DNA of 21,036 nucleotides from an uncultured Collinsella sp. (GCA_958419975.1 CATZIG010000012.1:1-21036); one strand, 5' to 3'. Shown: positions 1 to 7,482, counted from the first letter of the stretch. Numbers and translations are program-made. The notes: generated by a model not told the origin, from the letters alone.

Positions 1-78
1 GAGCGCGCTGGCAGGCGGGCGAAGCCGGTGCGGATCCGCGCAGCGGATGCGCGGAATCCTATACGCCGCACCATTTGA
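1..78 (+). CDS. Possible 3' end of an upstream gene (partial)
   Basis: Reading from base 1, frame 1 is open for 25 codons and stops with TGA at 76-78, five bases before a clear terminator hairpin. That placement is what a gene end would look like. The residues are arginine- and alanine-rich and show no motif I recognise. The other two forward frames stay open through the terminator, so they are less likely. The fragment is too short to assign a product, and it could simply be non-coding. Confidence 0.25.
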   Translation, partial: ERAGRRAKPVRIRAADARNPIRRTI

Positions 79-82
79 GATT

Positions 83-110
83 AAAGCTCCCGGCAACGGG
101 GGTTTTCTTT
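83..110 (+). terminator. Rho-independent terminator
   Basis: The arm AAAGCTCCCG (83-92) pairs with CGGGGGTTTT (97-106) around a GCAA tetraloop, with two G-T wobbles. A T-rich tail (TTTTCTTTT) overlaps and follows the second arm. It probably ends the transcript entering from the left of the window and insulates the gene starting at 236. Confidence 0.7.
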
Positions 111-179
111 TGCGCCGGCTTGAGTGTTTTCGTCCAAAGGGACGATTTCCTGTCGACTCGTGTAAGATTCCGAGTAGAT

Positions 180-198
180 GTCGCGACTTATTCGCGAC
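180..198. promoter_or_regulatory. Inverted repeat upstream of the 813-residue protein gene
   Basis: GTCGCGA (180-186) and TCGCGAC (192-198) form a perfect 7-bp inverted repeat with a 5-bp AT-rich spacer (CTTAT), ending 37 bases before the GTG start. It could be an operator or a small leader hairpin. I see no convincing -35/-10 pair around it. Confidence 0.3.
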
Positions 199-235
199 CA
201 CTCCTTCTTCAAGCGACCGATCAGGGTGATACTTC

Positions 236-2677
236 GTGGCAGAGCGTCCGACATACAAGCTCAGGTTTCTCGATCCTAAGAAGCGCTTTCCGGCGATGCC
301 CGAGCAGCCTGCGGGACGCTCATATGGCGTGGTCTGGAAACTCTTTGACGAGGATCAGCATGAATCTTGTTATGTCGTCGAGTTCGTTGGCAAAAGTCAT
401 GTGTCGCTTTTGGGCTACGTAAGCGTTTCGGGTGAGGTGTACAAGGTGGACCGCCCCGTCAGCGAGGCTCCGCTGCCCAACGATCCCGACATGGAACTGG
501 TCCTTGACGAGTCGGATTCCAGTATTGGTGAGATTATGGTAAGGGAAGCCAACGGTGCAATGCGCGCGTGTGCGCAAACTGCCGGCTCTCCCGAAGGCCC
601 CATGCGCGAGCAGTCCGACCACGAGACATGGAATTCGACCCGCGCCCTTCCTTACGGCGAGTTCATGGCCTCGATGTTCTTGCGTTACGTGATATTTGCC
701 AACTCCGAAAGCGCTATTGTGAACACGGCGGACGCCGGCGGACTCGACGAGGGTATGCAAAACGTTGTCGACAAGATCAAGCTCGTAAAGTTGTCCGAGC
801 CGGTCGAGGTGTTTTTGGGCTTTAACACGGCACCGCTCCCCGATGCTATCGAGACGCTGCTTTACCGCGTTGACCATGCCGAGAATCCGAGCGGTATCGA
901 GCGCTATGCCGCCGCCCTTATGAGCGAAATTGACTTGCCCCGCCTGCGCACCATCGCTGCCAAGTCCGAGATGAGCCTGGCTCGCATTGATCGCTCAAAG
1001 ATTTTCTATCTCAATTTTGATCGTAGCCTGTTGGACCAGGACGAGATTGACATGCTGCTTGCCATCGAGTGCCGTCTCAACCGCCTCTCCGGCATCCTTG
1101 AGCGCATCGGGGCCGGATTGGTCCCTGCGGCATCCTCGCCGAGCCTTGAGGGCTGCGCGCTCTTTGATGCGTGGCATATCGCCAAGACGACCAACGATGT
1201 TCCCCGACTGCTCGATACGGCTTCGAGCGATAACCCGTGGGGCAAACCGGGTACGGTGGCTTGCCGGCCGGGCGGTGAGTGGGATGTGCGTACCCGCTTC
1301 GCGCGCATTGTCGAGGCGCTTAACGTGGTCACGCGGCTCGACTATACCTATCGGGCAAACGTTGCCGAGGGGATTATGCTCGTTCGGTTTGGGCAGTCTG
1401 TCGTTGATGCCATGCCGCAACGTGAATACGACGCTCAAGATGACGCCTGGCGCGAGCTGGACGAGGATACGCGTGCGATCTGGGCCGCGGAGCACGATGC
1501 GCGCGTGGCACTCACGCTTGCGGCAGCGTGTTTTGCCGCAGGCACCTGCATCACGCGCTGCTATGTGCAGATTGCTACTCCCGACAGTGAGCAGGGCGAG
1601 CGCGTTGTCGCAACGTATTTCTTTGGGCGCGCGGCCTATCTGGCCGATTGCATGTCTGTCGCCAAGGATCTTGAGAGCATGGACATGGACGATATGCCGT
1701 GCAAGCGTGTGCTTGAGGCGTATGAGTCAACCGCTCCGGAGACGATTGAGCCTGCGGAGGTTCATGCTCGTCCGCGTGATGACCATCGCACACTGCCGCC
1801 GACGCTGCGCGATCTGCTGCTTGCCGATACGGCTGACGAGTTGGAGGTCATGGAAGAGGACGACGACCCATACGTGGCCCGTGTTGTTGAATTGCGCGAG
1901 CAGGCAAAAGTCGACCGTACAGGTGCTTTTGAAGGCTTTTCCCGTCTTGTCGAGGAGTTGGAGGCTAAGTGCGCGGTCGCCGAGCTTTTGGCGACAGGTC
2001 CGGTTCAAACGCAGTTTTGCGATAACCAGCTGGTGCGCATGGTGCTACCGGTGTTGGAAGAAGACCGCTCTGTGCGGATCCTTCGTGCGCCCGATGCACT
2101 GTACTTTGCCCAGCACGAGATCTGCAGTTTTTACGCCGAGCAAGAGGACTTTGAACGAGCGCTGCCCGAGGTGCGCCATCTTTACGATCTGGCGCGTTCG
2201 TCCATGCAATCGCACTTTGCGCTCATCAACGTGCTTGCGCGTCTGGAGCGCTTTGACGAGATTATCGAGGTGGCGCGCCACGGCCTACGTATTGCCAGCG
2301 ATCGTTCTGCAATCGGCTACCTGTTCTATCGCTTGGCGTTTGCCTATTGGAATTGCGATCAGCTCGACCTAGCACTGGCTTGTTACCGTCTCGTGCCGCG
2401 CGGCGAGGAGTCGGGCAGTAGCGCGCTGGAAGAAATGCAGGGCCTTATGAACGAGATGGGCGTCAGCGAGCCTCCGACGTTCGAGGAAGCGGTCGAGACC
2501 ATCCGCAAGGCTGGACTCGAGCTGCCGCCAGTGTCCGTCGTGACGAATCAGCTGGCAGATGCCGCTGTTCAACTGGTCGACAACGGCTTCTTTTTCCTGG
2601 CACGCGGTTGCATCTTCCAAATGTGGCGCACCATGGGCAACGACGAGCTCGGCTCCCTCAACCGCTCGCTGGGGTAG
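236..2677 (+). CDS. Unrecognised 813-residue cytoplasmic protein with TPR-like C-terminal helices
   Basis: This is a long open frame with GTG start and TAG stop, and I do not recognise its family. It has no signal peptide and no hydrophobic stretch long enough for a membrane helix, so it is probably cytoplasmic. The first ~120 residues look like a compact mixed domain, and the middle is mostly helical. From about residue 620 to 750 there are paired amphipathic helices with A/L/Y spacing (for example EICSFYAEQEDFERALPEV and FYRLAFAYWNCDQLDLALAC), typical of tetratricopeptide repeats. An acidic patch (EVMEEDDDPY) sits near residue 540. The GTG at 236 has only a weak SD (AGGGTG) upstream, and no better in-frame start is obvious. 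It is a single gene between a terminator and a tRNA. TPR proteins usually act as scaffolds; a specific role is unknown. Confidence 0.85.
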   Translation: MAERPTYKLRFLDPKKRFPAMPEQPAGRSYGVVWKLFDEDQHESCYVVEFVGKSHVSLLGYVSVSGEVYKVDRPVSEAPLPNDPDMELVLDESDSSIGEIMVREANGAMRACAQTAGSPEGPMREQSDHETWNSTRALPYGEFMASMFLRYVIFANSESAIVNTADAGGLDEGMQNVVDKIKLVKLSEPVEVFLGFNTAPLPDAIETLLYRVDHAENPSGIERYAAALMSEIDLPRLRTIAAKSEMSLARIDRSKIFYLNFDRSLLDQDEIDMLLAIECRLNRLSGILERIGAGLVPAASSPSLEGCALFDAWHIAKTTNDVPRLLDTASSDNPWGKPGTVACRPGGEWDVRTRFARIVEALNVVTRLDYTYRANVAEGIMLVRFGQSVVDAMPQREYDAQDDAWRELDEDTRAIWAAEHDARVALTLAAACFAAGTCITRCYVQIATPDSEQGERVVATYFFGRAAYLADCMSVAKDLESMDMDDMPCKRVLEAYESTAPETIEPAEVHARPRDDHRTLPPTLRDLLLADTADELEVMEEDDDPYVARVVELREQAKVDRTGAFEGFSRLVEELEAKCAVAELLATGPVQTQFCDNQLVRMVLPVLEEDRSVRILRAPDALYFAQHEICSFYAEQEDFERALPEVRHLYDLARSSMQSHFALINVLARLERFDEIIEVARHGLRIASDRSAIGYLFYRLAFAYWNCDQLDLALACYRLVPRGEESGSSALEEMQGLMNEMGVSEPPTFEEAVETIRKAGLELPPVSVVTNQLADAAVQLVDNGFFFLARGCIFQMWRTMGNDELGSLNRSLG

Positions 2678-2728
2678 GGGCGAAAACTGCAAGGAGAAAA
2701 GGCCGCTAGGCAATTAGAAAATTCCCTC

Positions 2729-2757
2729 TTGCTCAACTTCGACTGTTTGGTTACTAT
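2729..2757 (+). promoter_or_regulatory. Promoter of tRNA-Ser
   Basis: A -35-like TTGCTC (2729-2734) is followed by a 17-bp spacer and a -10-like TACTAT (2752-2757). Transcription would begin near 2764, about eight bases before the mature tRNA. Spacing and position make this one of the better promoter candidates in the window. Confidence 0.6.
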
Positions 2758-2771
2758 AGAACGGCTGTTAC

Positions 2772-2862
2772 GGAGAGCTGACCGAGAGGCCGAAGGTGCT
2801 CGCCTGCTAAGCGAGTATGCCCCAAAAGGGCATCTGGGGTTCGAATCCCCAGCTCTCCGCCA
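2772..2862 (+). tRNA. tRNA-Ser (anticodon GCU)
   Basis: A complete cloverleaf is visible. The acceptor stem is GGAGAGC (2772-2778) with GCTCTCC (2852-2858), followed by discriminator G and an encoded CCA (2860-2862). The anticodon stem is CTCGC/GCGAG (2799-2803, 2811-2815) with loop CTGCTAA, so the anticodon GCT is at 2806-2808 and reads AGC/AGU serine codons. The long variable arm (stem ATGCCC/GGGCAT at 2817-2833) is the class II feature expected for serine tRNA. The T arm carries GGTTCGAATCC. It has its own promoter and terminator. Confidence 0.97.
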
Positions 2863-2876
2863 GTTTAACTTTAAAT

Positions 2877-2902
2877 AAGGGTCCCATCGGGGGCCCTTTT
2901 TT
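2877..2902 (+). terminator. Terminator downstream of tRNA-Ser
   Basis: AAGGGTCCC (2877-2885) pairs with GGGGCCCTT (2890-2898) around a 4-base loop, with one G-T wobble, and runs into a T tract (2897-2902). It directly follows the tRNA and should end its precursor. Confidence 0.85.
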
Positions 2903-2918
2903 ATTATCGAGAAAGGGT

Positions 2919-2935
2919 GCTGGGGATTCGAACCC
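2919..2935 (-). repeat. 17-bp inverted copy of the tRNA-Ser T arm
   Basis: The minus strand of 2919-2935 reads GGGTTCGAATCCCCAGC, identical to tRNA-Ser positions 2837-2853. The rest of a tRNA is absent: the acceptor, anticodon and CCA parts are not found around it. It lies between the tRNA terminator and the terminator of the minus-strand carboxypeptidase gene. It may be a tRNA-derived remnant or a rearrangement scar. Confidence 0.5.
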
Positions 2936-2937
2936 TC

Positions 2938-2970
2938 AAAAAAGGAGGCATCCTTTCGGACGCCTCCTTT
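2938..2970 (-). terminator. Terminator of the carboxypeptidase gene
   Basis: On the minus strand, AAAGGAGGC (2970-2962) pairs with GCCTCCTTT (2949-2941), and the stem continues inward with GTCC/GGAT around a GAAA loop. It ends in a run of T (2943-2938). The inner G-T pair forms only on the minus strand; the plus strand has an A-C mismatch there. That supports the assigned direction. Confidence 0.8.
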
Positions 2971-2994
2971 CAGTGGGCTGATTATTCTTGCGCC

Positions 2995-4344
2995 CTACAC
3001 CTCGGGCGCCTTGGCTACGGTCTCGCTCTCTGCCGTGAGCGGGCGGTTGTCGATGCGGCGGCCCAGGCGGTCGAGCTTCACAAGGAGCCACTCGATGGGA
3101 TTGGGCCCCGAGCCTTCCTCGTCGGCAACCAGGTCCATGACGGCGATCTTGGTGCCGTCCTGCTTGAGCGTAACGCTGCCCACCTTGTCGCCCACATGCA
3201 CCGTGCCCGAAAGATCGTCGTAGCTAACCTTTTCGGTCACCTCGCCGGCAAGGGAAAACACGGTCGCTTGCGCTGTGGGATCGGCGAGCGTGGCGTCGAT
3301 CGTCTTATCCGTCCAGTCGGTTTGACCAATGCGTGCCATAAGCGGGTTGCCGTTGGCGGTCTTTTCCTGCGTGCTGGCGATTGCGACCGTCACCTTGTGA
3401 CCGTAGTACCAATTGGCAAGGGTTGCGGTATCGGTAAAGCGCTGGTCGGTGGTGGTGGAGTTCAAAACGACGGTGTAGATCTCGTCGCCATCGCGGTTGT
3501 AGGCACCCGTAAAGCAATAGCCTGCATCGTCGGTGGTGCCGGTCTTGCCACCGATGTTGCCATCTTGGCCCAGCAAATAGTTATGCGTGTCCATGGAATG
3601 CGAATGGTCGGTGCCGTCGGCGCCCGTGACCTCGATCCAGGAATCCTCGCTCGCTACGACCTCGCGGATCGTGTCGTTTTTCATGGCCTCCTGCATCATC
3701 AGCGCTACGTCGTGTGCGGTTGAGTGCATATCGCCAGCCCACTCATCAAAGTCCAGACCATGCGGGTTTTCAAAAAGTGTGCCGGTGCAGCCGAGCTTCT
3801 TAGCGCGCTCGTTCATGGCCTTCACAAATGTGGCCTCGGCGTCTTTGGTCTTAGGGTCGATTTTCTTGCCCACATATTCGGCGAGCACGATGGCGGCGTC
3901 GTTGCCCGAGGGAATCATCAGGCCGCGCAGTGCCTGCTCCACGGTAAGCTCGTCGCCTTCGAGCAAGCCGGCGGTCGAATTACCCACGGTGGCTGCGGCG
4001 TTGCTCACCGTGACCTTCTCGTCCATCTTGCAATTCTCGACGGTTAGGATTGCGGTCATGACCTTGGTGATCGAGGCGATTTTGACCTGCCCATCGGCGC
4101 CGCGCCCATAGTAGACGGTGCCGTCTTTGCCCATGACGAGGGCATTGGTCGCATCGATATCGGGCAGGTTTTCGGCCGAGATGCCGCGCGCATCGGCGGT
4201 TTTGCCGCAAACATTGTCGGTCGTGAGCACTTGGGCGCCAGCGACGGTGGGCACGCCAGCGGCAAGGGCGATAGCGCAGACAAAGCCGGCGGCAAGCTGG
4301 GCTGAGCGCTTTGCAAAAGAGGTGAGGGTCTTCACAGGTTTCAC
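2995..4344 (-). CDS. D-alanyl-D-alanine carboxypeptidase, peptidase S11 (secreted penicillin-binding protein)
   Basis: Removes the terminal D-alanine from peptidoglycan pentapeptides, which trims cross-linking outside the membrane. With the GTG start at 4344 the product is about 449 residues. It has a Lys/Arg start, a hydrophobic core and an AGA-Q cleavage-like site near residue 37: a signal peptide. The three active-site motifs are present: SITK (Ser91, Lys94), SGN (146-148) and KTG (267-269, in GGKTGTTDDAGYC). A PBP5-type C-terminal beta domain follows, and the end carries an amphipathic segment near PIEWLLVKLDRLGRRI that may hold it at the membrane. The frame extends up to a TTG at 4446, but that would hide the signal peptide behind 34 polar residues and lies upstream of the likely promoter. 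GTG 4335 is another possible start. It is divergent from the VanRS-like genes. Confidence 0.93.
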   Translation of the reverse strand: MKPVKTLTSFAKRSAQLAAGFVCAIALAAGVPTVAGAQVLTTDNVCGKTADARGISAENLPDIDATNALVMGKDGTVYYGRGADGQVKIASITKVMTAILTVENCKMDEKVTVSNAAATVGNSTAGLLEGDELTVEQALRGLMIPSGNDAAIVLAEYVGKKIDPKTKDAEATFVKAMNERAKKLGCTGTLFENPHGLDFDEWAGDMHSTAHDVALMMQEAMKNDTIREVVASEDSWIEVTGADGTDHSHSMDTHNYLLGQDGNIGGKTGTTDDAGYCFTGAYNRDGDEIYTVVLNSTTTDQRFTDTATLANWYYGHKVTVAIASTQEKTANGNPLMARIGQTDWTDKTIDATLADPTAQATVFSLAGEVTEKVSYDDLSGTVHVGDKVGSVTLKQDGTKIAVMDLVADEEGSGPNPIEWLLVKLDRLGRRIDNRPLTAESETVAKAPEV

Positions 4345-4374
4345 TTTCGACGGGATGGTCTCTTCTGGAACTAG

Positions 4375-4380
4375 AGTATA
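4375..4380 (-). promoter_or_regulatory. Candidate -10 box of the carboxypeptidase gene
   Basis: The minus strand reads TATACT at 4380-4375, matching a -10 consensus at five of six bases. The matching -35 (TGATCG, 17 bp upstream) is weak, which would suit activator-dependent expression. A start near 4368 leaves a leader of about 24 bases with an AGAAGAG element before the GTG at 4344. Confidence 0.4.
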
Positions 4381-4451
4381 TCGTTTGCCGTCGTCGGCGA
4401 TCATCGCGTGCGTGCGTGGTCCACATCCGCGCTCGAACGGGCACAAGGGTG

Positions 4452-4467
4452 CTTAAGGCCGACTTAA
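4452..4467. promoter_or_regulatory. CTTAA direct repeats with 11-bp period, possible response-regulator site
   Basis: CTTAA occurs at 4452-4456 and 4463-4467, exactly 11 bp apart and so on the same face of the helix. Members of the OmpR/PhoB family commonly bind tandem half-sites with about this period. The site lies in the divergent spacer between the carboxypeptidase and the VanR-like regulator, where a shared control site would be expected. Confidence 0.4.
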
Positions 4468-4506
4468 TCACCCACGCTTGTTGTGTGTGGCGTGCGTCGC
4501 CTCGGG

Positions 4507-4512
4507 CATAAT
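4507..4512 (+). promoter_or_regulatory. Candidate -10 box of the VanR-like operon
   Basis: CATAAT (4507-4512) matches -10 consensus at five of six bases and lies about 20 bases before the start codon at 4533. The leader would be short but includes the SD GAGGAG. No convincing -35 hexamer lies at 16-18 bp, which again suggests activation by a bound regulator. Confidence 0.35.
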
Positions 4513-4532
4513 GGAGCGCGAGAGGAGCACGC

Positions 4533-5228
4533 ATGAACGAGCGCATTTTGGTAGTTGATGACGAAAAGGCCATCGCCGACTTGGTTGGTATCTACCTAAC
4601 CAAAGAGGGCTTTGATGTCCAGATTGCCTATAGCGGGGCCGATGCTGCCAAGGCAATCTTGGAGCAGGAATTCGATCTGGCGCTGCTGGATGTCATGCTG
4701 CCCGATATCGATGGCTTTGAGCTGCTGCGTACGATCCGTTCCAGCCATACCTATCCCGTGATCATGCTGACGGCGCGCGATGCCCAGCAAGACAAGATCG
4801 AGGGCCTTTCGCTTGGCGCGGACGATTACGTGGTTAAGCCGTTCCGTCCGCTGGAGCTCATCGCGCGCGTGCACGCTCAGCTTCGCCGCTATACCAGCTA
4901 CGGTAGCCGTGCGCAGGCGGCCGAGTCGCCGACCATTCAGCTCGACGGCTTGGAGATCAACCGCGACGCTCGTTCCGTGACGGTGGACGGTGCGCCGGTA
5001 CGCCTCACACCCACCGAGTATTCAATCTTGCTGTATCTGGTCGAGCATCGCGGCAGCGTGGTGGCCGTGGAGGACCTGTTCCGCGCGGTGTGGAACGAGG
5101 ACTTTATGCCCGGCTCCAACAATACGGTGATGGTGCACATTCGCCACTTGCGCGAAAAGATCGGCGACGACGCACAAAAGCCGCGCTTTATCAAAAACGT
5201 CTGGGGCGTCGGCTACATCATCGAATAA
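4533..5228 (+). CDS. VanR-like OmpR-family response regulator
   Basis: A 231-residue DNA-binding response regulator, the output half of a two-component system with the kinase downstream. The receiver domain (1-118) has the acidic pair Asp9-Asp10, the phospho-acceptor Asp53 (LALLDVMLPD), the switch Thr80 and Lys102 (in VVKPFRP). The C-terminal winged-helix domain (about 130-231) contains LTPTEYSILLYLVEHRGSVV and ends with VWGVGYIIE, both typical of the OmpR/PhoB family. The ATG is well placed behind GAGGAG. The receiver start (ILVVDDEKAIADLV) and the VanS-like partner point to the VanR branch. No vanH, ligase or vanX genes are nearby, so it should not be read as a glycopeptide-resistance gene. 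A likely target is the divergent carboxypeptidase. Confidence 0.95.
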   Translation: MNERILVVDDEKAIADLVGIYLTKEGFDVQIAYSGADAAKAILEQEFDLALLDVMLPDIDGFELLRTIRSSHTYPVIMLTARDAQQDKIEGLSLGADDYVVKPFRPLELIARVHAQLRRYTSYGSRAQAAESPTIQLDGLEINRDARSVTVDGAPVRLTPTEYSILLYLVEHRGSVVAVEDLFRAVWNEDFMPGSNNTVMVHIRHLREKIGDDAQKPRFIKNVWGVGYIIE

Positions 5229-5254
5229 CGCTTTTCGCTTGTGAGGATCTTGAT

Positions 5255-6493
5255 ATGACAAAAGACGATAGGCAAGCGTTCGAGGTGCCCGATCGACTCT
5301 TTGAATACGTGAGGTCGGTCGTCGACAACCGCGCGCTTGCAACGGTGCTGCTCTTTTTGCTGACCCTGCTGCTGATTGGCATCGACAACATCGCTGGAAT
5401 CTTGGCGGTGCTGCTTGTCGGCTTTTTGCTAATCGATCGATTTGAGATCGTGCGCCGCTGCATGGTGATTGGCGGCGCCGCGTGGGCCATGACGTTGGCG
5501 ATTGGCGCCATGGCGCTCGGCGGCATCGAAGGGCCGGTGCTGTTCGATGCCGGCTTTGTATTCAACATGCTTGGCTTTGTGCTGGCGCTTGCCGCGTGCG
5601 TGCTGTTCTTGTGCGGCCGCGCCCTGTACTACCAGGGCTACGAACAGGGCGAGCAGCATGCCGATTGTGTGCTGGCCGCTCGTATTCAAGATCGCCTGAT
5701 CGATCACCCCGACACCTGGGATAACATCGACGGCGACTTCTTGGAGGTCGAGGGCGCCCTTAACCGCGTGCGTGACCGTGAGCGCAAGGTGCAGCAAGCT
5801 CTGCGTGACGAGTCGCATCGCAAGGACGATTTGGTCACGTACTTGGCACATGACCTACGCACCCCGCTTGCCAGTGTGGTGGGCTATCTTTCGCTGCTGC
5901 AAGAGGCTCCCGAGCTGCCGGTTGAGCAACGTGCGCACTTTACGGGCGTGGCGCTCGACAAGGCGCACCGGCTCGATACGCTCATCGAAGAGTTCTTCGA
6001 TATCACGCGCTTTGACTTCCACGATATCGTGCTCACGCGCGGCTATGTTGATCTGGGGTTGCTGCTGGCTCAGGTGGCTGACGAGTTCTATCCCATCCTC
6101 AACGAGCAGCATAAGGAAGTCCAAGTTGATATTCGCGAGGACCTGACGGTGCTCGTGGATGGCGACAAAATGGCTCGCGTGTTCAACAACATCATGAAAA
6201 ACGCTATTGCCTATAGCTATGAGGGCTCGACCATCACGATCGAGGCCAGACGCCGGGACGGCGGTGGCGTGCGCGTGCGCTTTATCAATCAGGGCGATCC
6301 CATCCCTGAGGCAAAGCTCAAGGTGATCTTTGAGAAGTTCTATCGCCTGGATGCGGCGCGTGCGACCAATCGCGGCGGCGCTGGACTGGGGCTTGCCATC
6401 GCCAAGGAGATCGTATGCGCGCACGGCGGTACCGTTGCATGTGAATCGACGCCCGAACACACGATATTCACCATCGAGCTGCCCGCCGCATAG
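5255..6493 (+). CDS. VanS-like membrane sensor histidine kinase
   Basis: A 412-residue kinase that should phosphorylate the regulator encoded just upstream. Four membrane helices fill the N-terminal part (about 28-44, 45-61, 70-90, 101-122) with very short loops, so there is no large extracellular sensor domain and the signal is probably sensed within the membrane. A linker helix leads to the phospho-acceptor His199 in YLAHDLRTPLASVVGYLSLL. That box, and the later FEKFYRLD and GGAGLGLAIAKE segments, closely resemble VanS as I know it. The N box is at 311-317 (NNIMKNA). The G1 box reads NQG instead of the usual DxG, a deviation also seen in VanS-type kinases. The frame is open further upstream into the regulator gene, but the ATG at 5255 has a GAGG SD and gives a normal start 26 bases after the regulator's stop. 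Confidence 0.93.
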   Translation: MTKDDRQAFEVPDRLFEYVRSVVDNRALATVLLFLLTLLLIGIDNIAGILAVLLVGFLLIDRFEIVRRCMVIGGAAWAMTLAIGAMALGGIEGPVLFDAGFVFNMLGFVLALAACVLFLCGRALYYQGYEQGEQHADCVLAARIQDRLIDHPDTWDNIDGDFLEVEGALNRVRDRERKVQQALRDESHRKDDLVTYLAHDLRTPLASVVGYLSLLQEAPELPVEQRAHFTGVALDKAHRLDTLIEEFFDITRFDFHDIVLTRGYVDLGLLLAQVADEFYPILNEQHKEVQVDIREDLTVLVDGDKMARVFNNIMKNAIAYSYEGSTITIEARRRDGGGVRVRFINQGDPIPEAKLKVIFEKFYRLDAARATNRGGAGLGLAIAKEIVCAHGGTVACESTPEHTIFTIELPAA

Positions 6494-6514
6494 CCAGTGT
6501 GCCCTTACAAACAC

Positions 6515-6596
6515 TTGACAATGCGCTCACGTGCATATGAGCCGCGATTCCTACTATCGATACTGCTGAATTGATATCGATGTGGAGGTATGCGGT
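6515..6596 (+). promoter_or_regulatory. pstB upstream region: -35-like box and TATCGAT repeats
   Basis: A consensus TTGACA lies at 6515-6520, but the best -10-like hexamer downstream (TATGAG, 6536-6541) leaves only a 15-bp spacer. TATCGAT occurs twice as a direct repeat, at 6555-6561 and 6575-6581, 20 bp apart or about two helical turns. The second copy ends next to the SD GGAGG (6584-6588). A regulator bound there could block transcription or ribosome access. No clear terminator separates this from the kinase gene, so read-through is also possible. Confidence 0.35.
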
Positions 6597-7472
6597 ATGA
6601 CGGCTGCTGCGGCTGTGGAGCCCACGGAGCTTGAAGAACTCATGAAAGCGCAGGCCGAGGCCGCGCGCGAGCGCGAGGTTGGGGATGCGACTCGCCCCAC
6701 GGCAGAGGATCTTGCCGCCTCGCCGACGCGTATCGATGTCGAGGGCCTCGACCTGTTCTATGGCGACCACCATGCGCTCAAGGACGTGAATATCAAGATC
6801 CGCGACAAGCAGATCACCTCGTTCATCGGGCCTTCGGGCTGCGGAAAGTCCACGTTGCTGCGCTGCTTTAACCGCATGAACGACGGCATCAAGGATTGCC
6901 GCATCGAGGGCAAGATTGCGCTCGATGGTCAAGATATCCTGGGCGACTACGACATCTGCCGCTTGCGCCAGCGCGTGGGCATGGTGTTCCAGCGCCCCAA
7001 CCCGTTTCCCATGAGCATCTACGACAACGTCGCGTATGGTCCGCGCGGTATGGGTGTGCGCGATCGCGCTGCGCTGGATGAGCTGGTCGAGGACTCCCTT
7101 CGTCGCGCTGCGCTATGGGATGAGGTCAAGGACAAGCTCAAAGAGTCGGGTCTGGGTCTTTCAGGCGGCCAGCAGCAGCGTCTGTGCATCGCCCGCGCAC
7201 TTGCCGTGCAGCCCGACATTCTGCTGATGGACGAGCCGACCTCGGCACTCGACCCTGTGTCGACGCTGGTAGTGGAGCAGCTGGCCTGCGAGCTCAAAGA
7301 GACCTGCACGCTCGTGGTCGTTACGCACAATATGCAGCAGGCGGCGCGTATCTCCGATTCGGTCGCATTCTTTTTGCTGGGTGAGCTGGTGGAGCACGCG
7401 CCCACCGCGCAACTCTTCAAGAATCCGACCGATCCGCGCACGGCGGATTATTTGACGGGACGTTTTGGCTGA
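6597..7472 (+). CDS. pstB: Phosphate ABC transporter ATP-binding protein PstB
   Basis: The ATPase that powers phosphate uptake by the PstSCAB transporter on the inner face of the membrane. With ATG 6597 (SD GGAGG, 8-bp spacing) it has 291 residues. Visible motifs are Walker A GPSGCGKST (78-86), a Q-loop VFQRPNPFPMS typical of PstB, signature LSGGQQQR (188-195), Walker B DILLMDEP (207-214) and the H-loop His244 in VVVTHNMQQ. The phrase CFNRMND after Walker A is also PstB-specific. The first ~45 residues are an acidic, alanine-rich extension lacking in most PstB proteins of about 250 residues. pstS, pstC, pstA and phoU are not in this window, so it would have to pair with permeases encoded elsewhere. 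It stands directly before a PhoB/PhoR-type pair. A GTG at 6582 is a less likely start. Confidence 0.95.
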   Translation: MTAAAAVEPTELEELMKAQAEAAREREVGDATRPTAEDLAASPTRIDVEGLDLFYGDHHALKDVNIKIRDKQITSFIGPSGCGKSTLLRCFNRMNDGIKDCRIEGKIALDGQDILGDYDICRLRQRVGMVFQRPNPFPMSIYDNVAYGPRGMGVRDRAALDELVEDSLRRAALWDEVKDKLKESGLGLSGGQQQRLCIARALAVQPDILLMDEPTSALDPVSTLVVEQLACELKETCTLVVVTHNMQQAARISDSVAFFLLGELVEHAPTAQLFKNPTDPRTADYLTGRFG

Positions 7473-7482
7473 TACCATCTAG

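Noticed and set aside
987..2372. 461-codon open frame in another forward frame of the 813-residue gene
   Set aside because: Composition is dominated by Arg, Ser, Cys and Trp, as expected for a +1 shadow of a GC-rich gene.
2917..3723. 268-codon + strand frame opposite the carboxypeptidase
   Set aside because: The minus-strand product has a signal peptide and all three S11 active-site motifs; the opposite frame has no support.
4345..4446. N-terminal extension of the carboxypeptidase to a TTG at 4446
   Set aside because: It would place a polar stretch before the signal peptide, overlap the probable promoter and lacks an SD.
2995..6493. A glycopeptide-resistance (van) operon
   Set aside because: Only regulator-like and carboxypeptidase genes are present; the dehydrogenase, altered ligase and dipeptidase genes that define resistance are absent.
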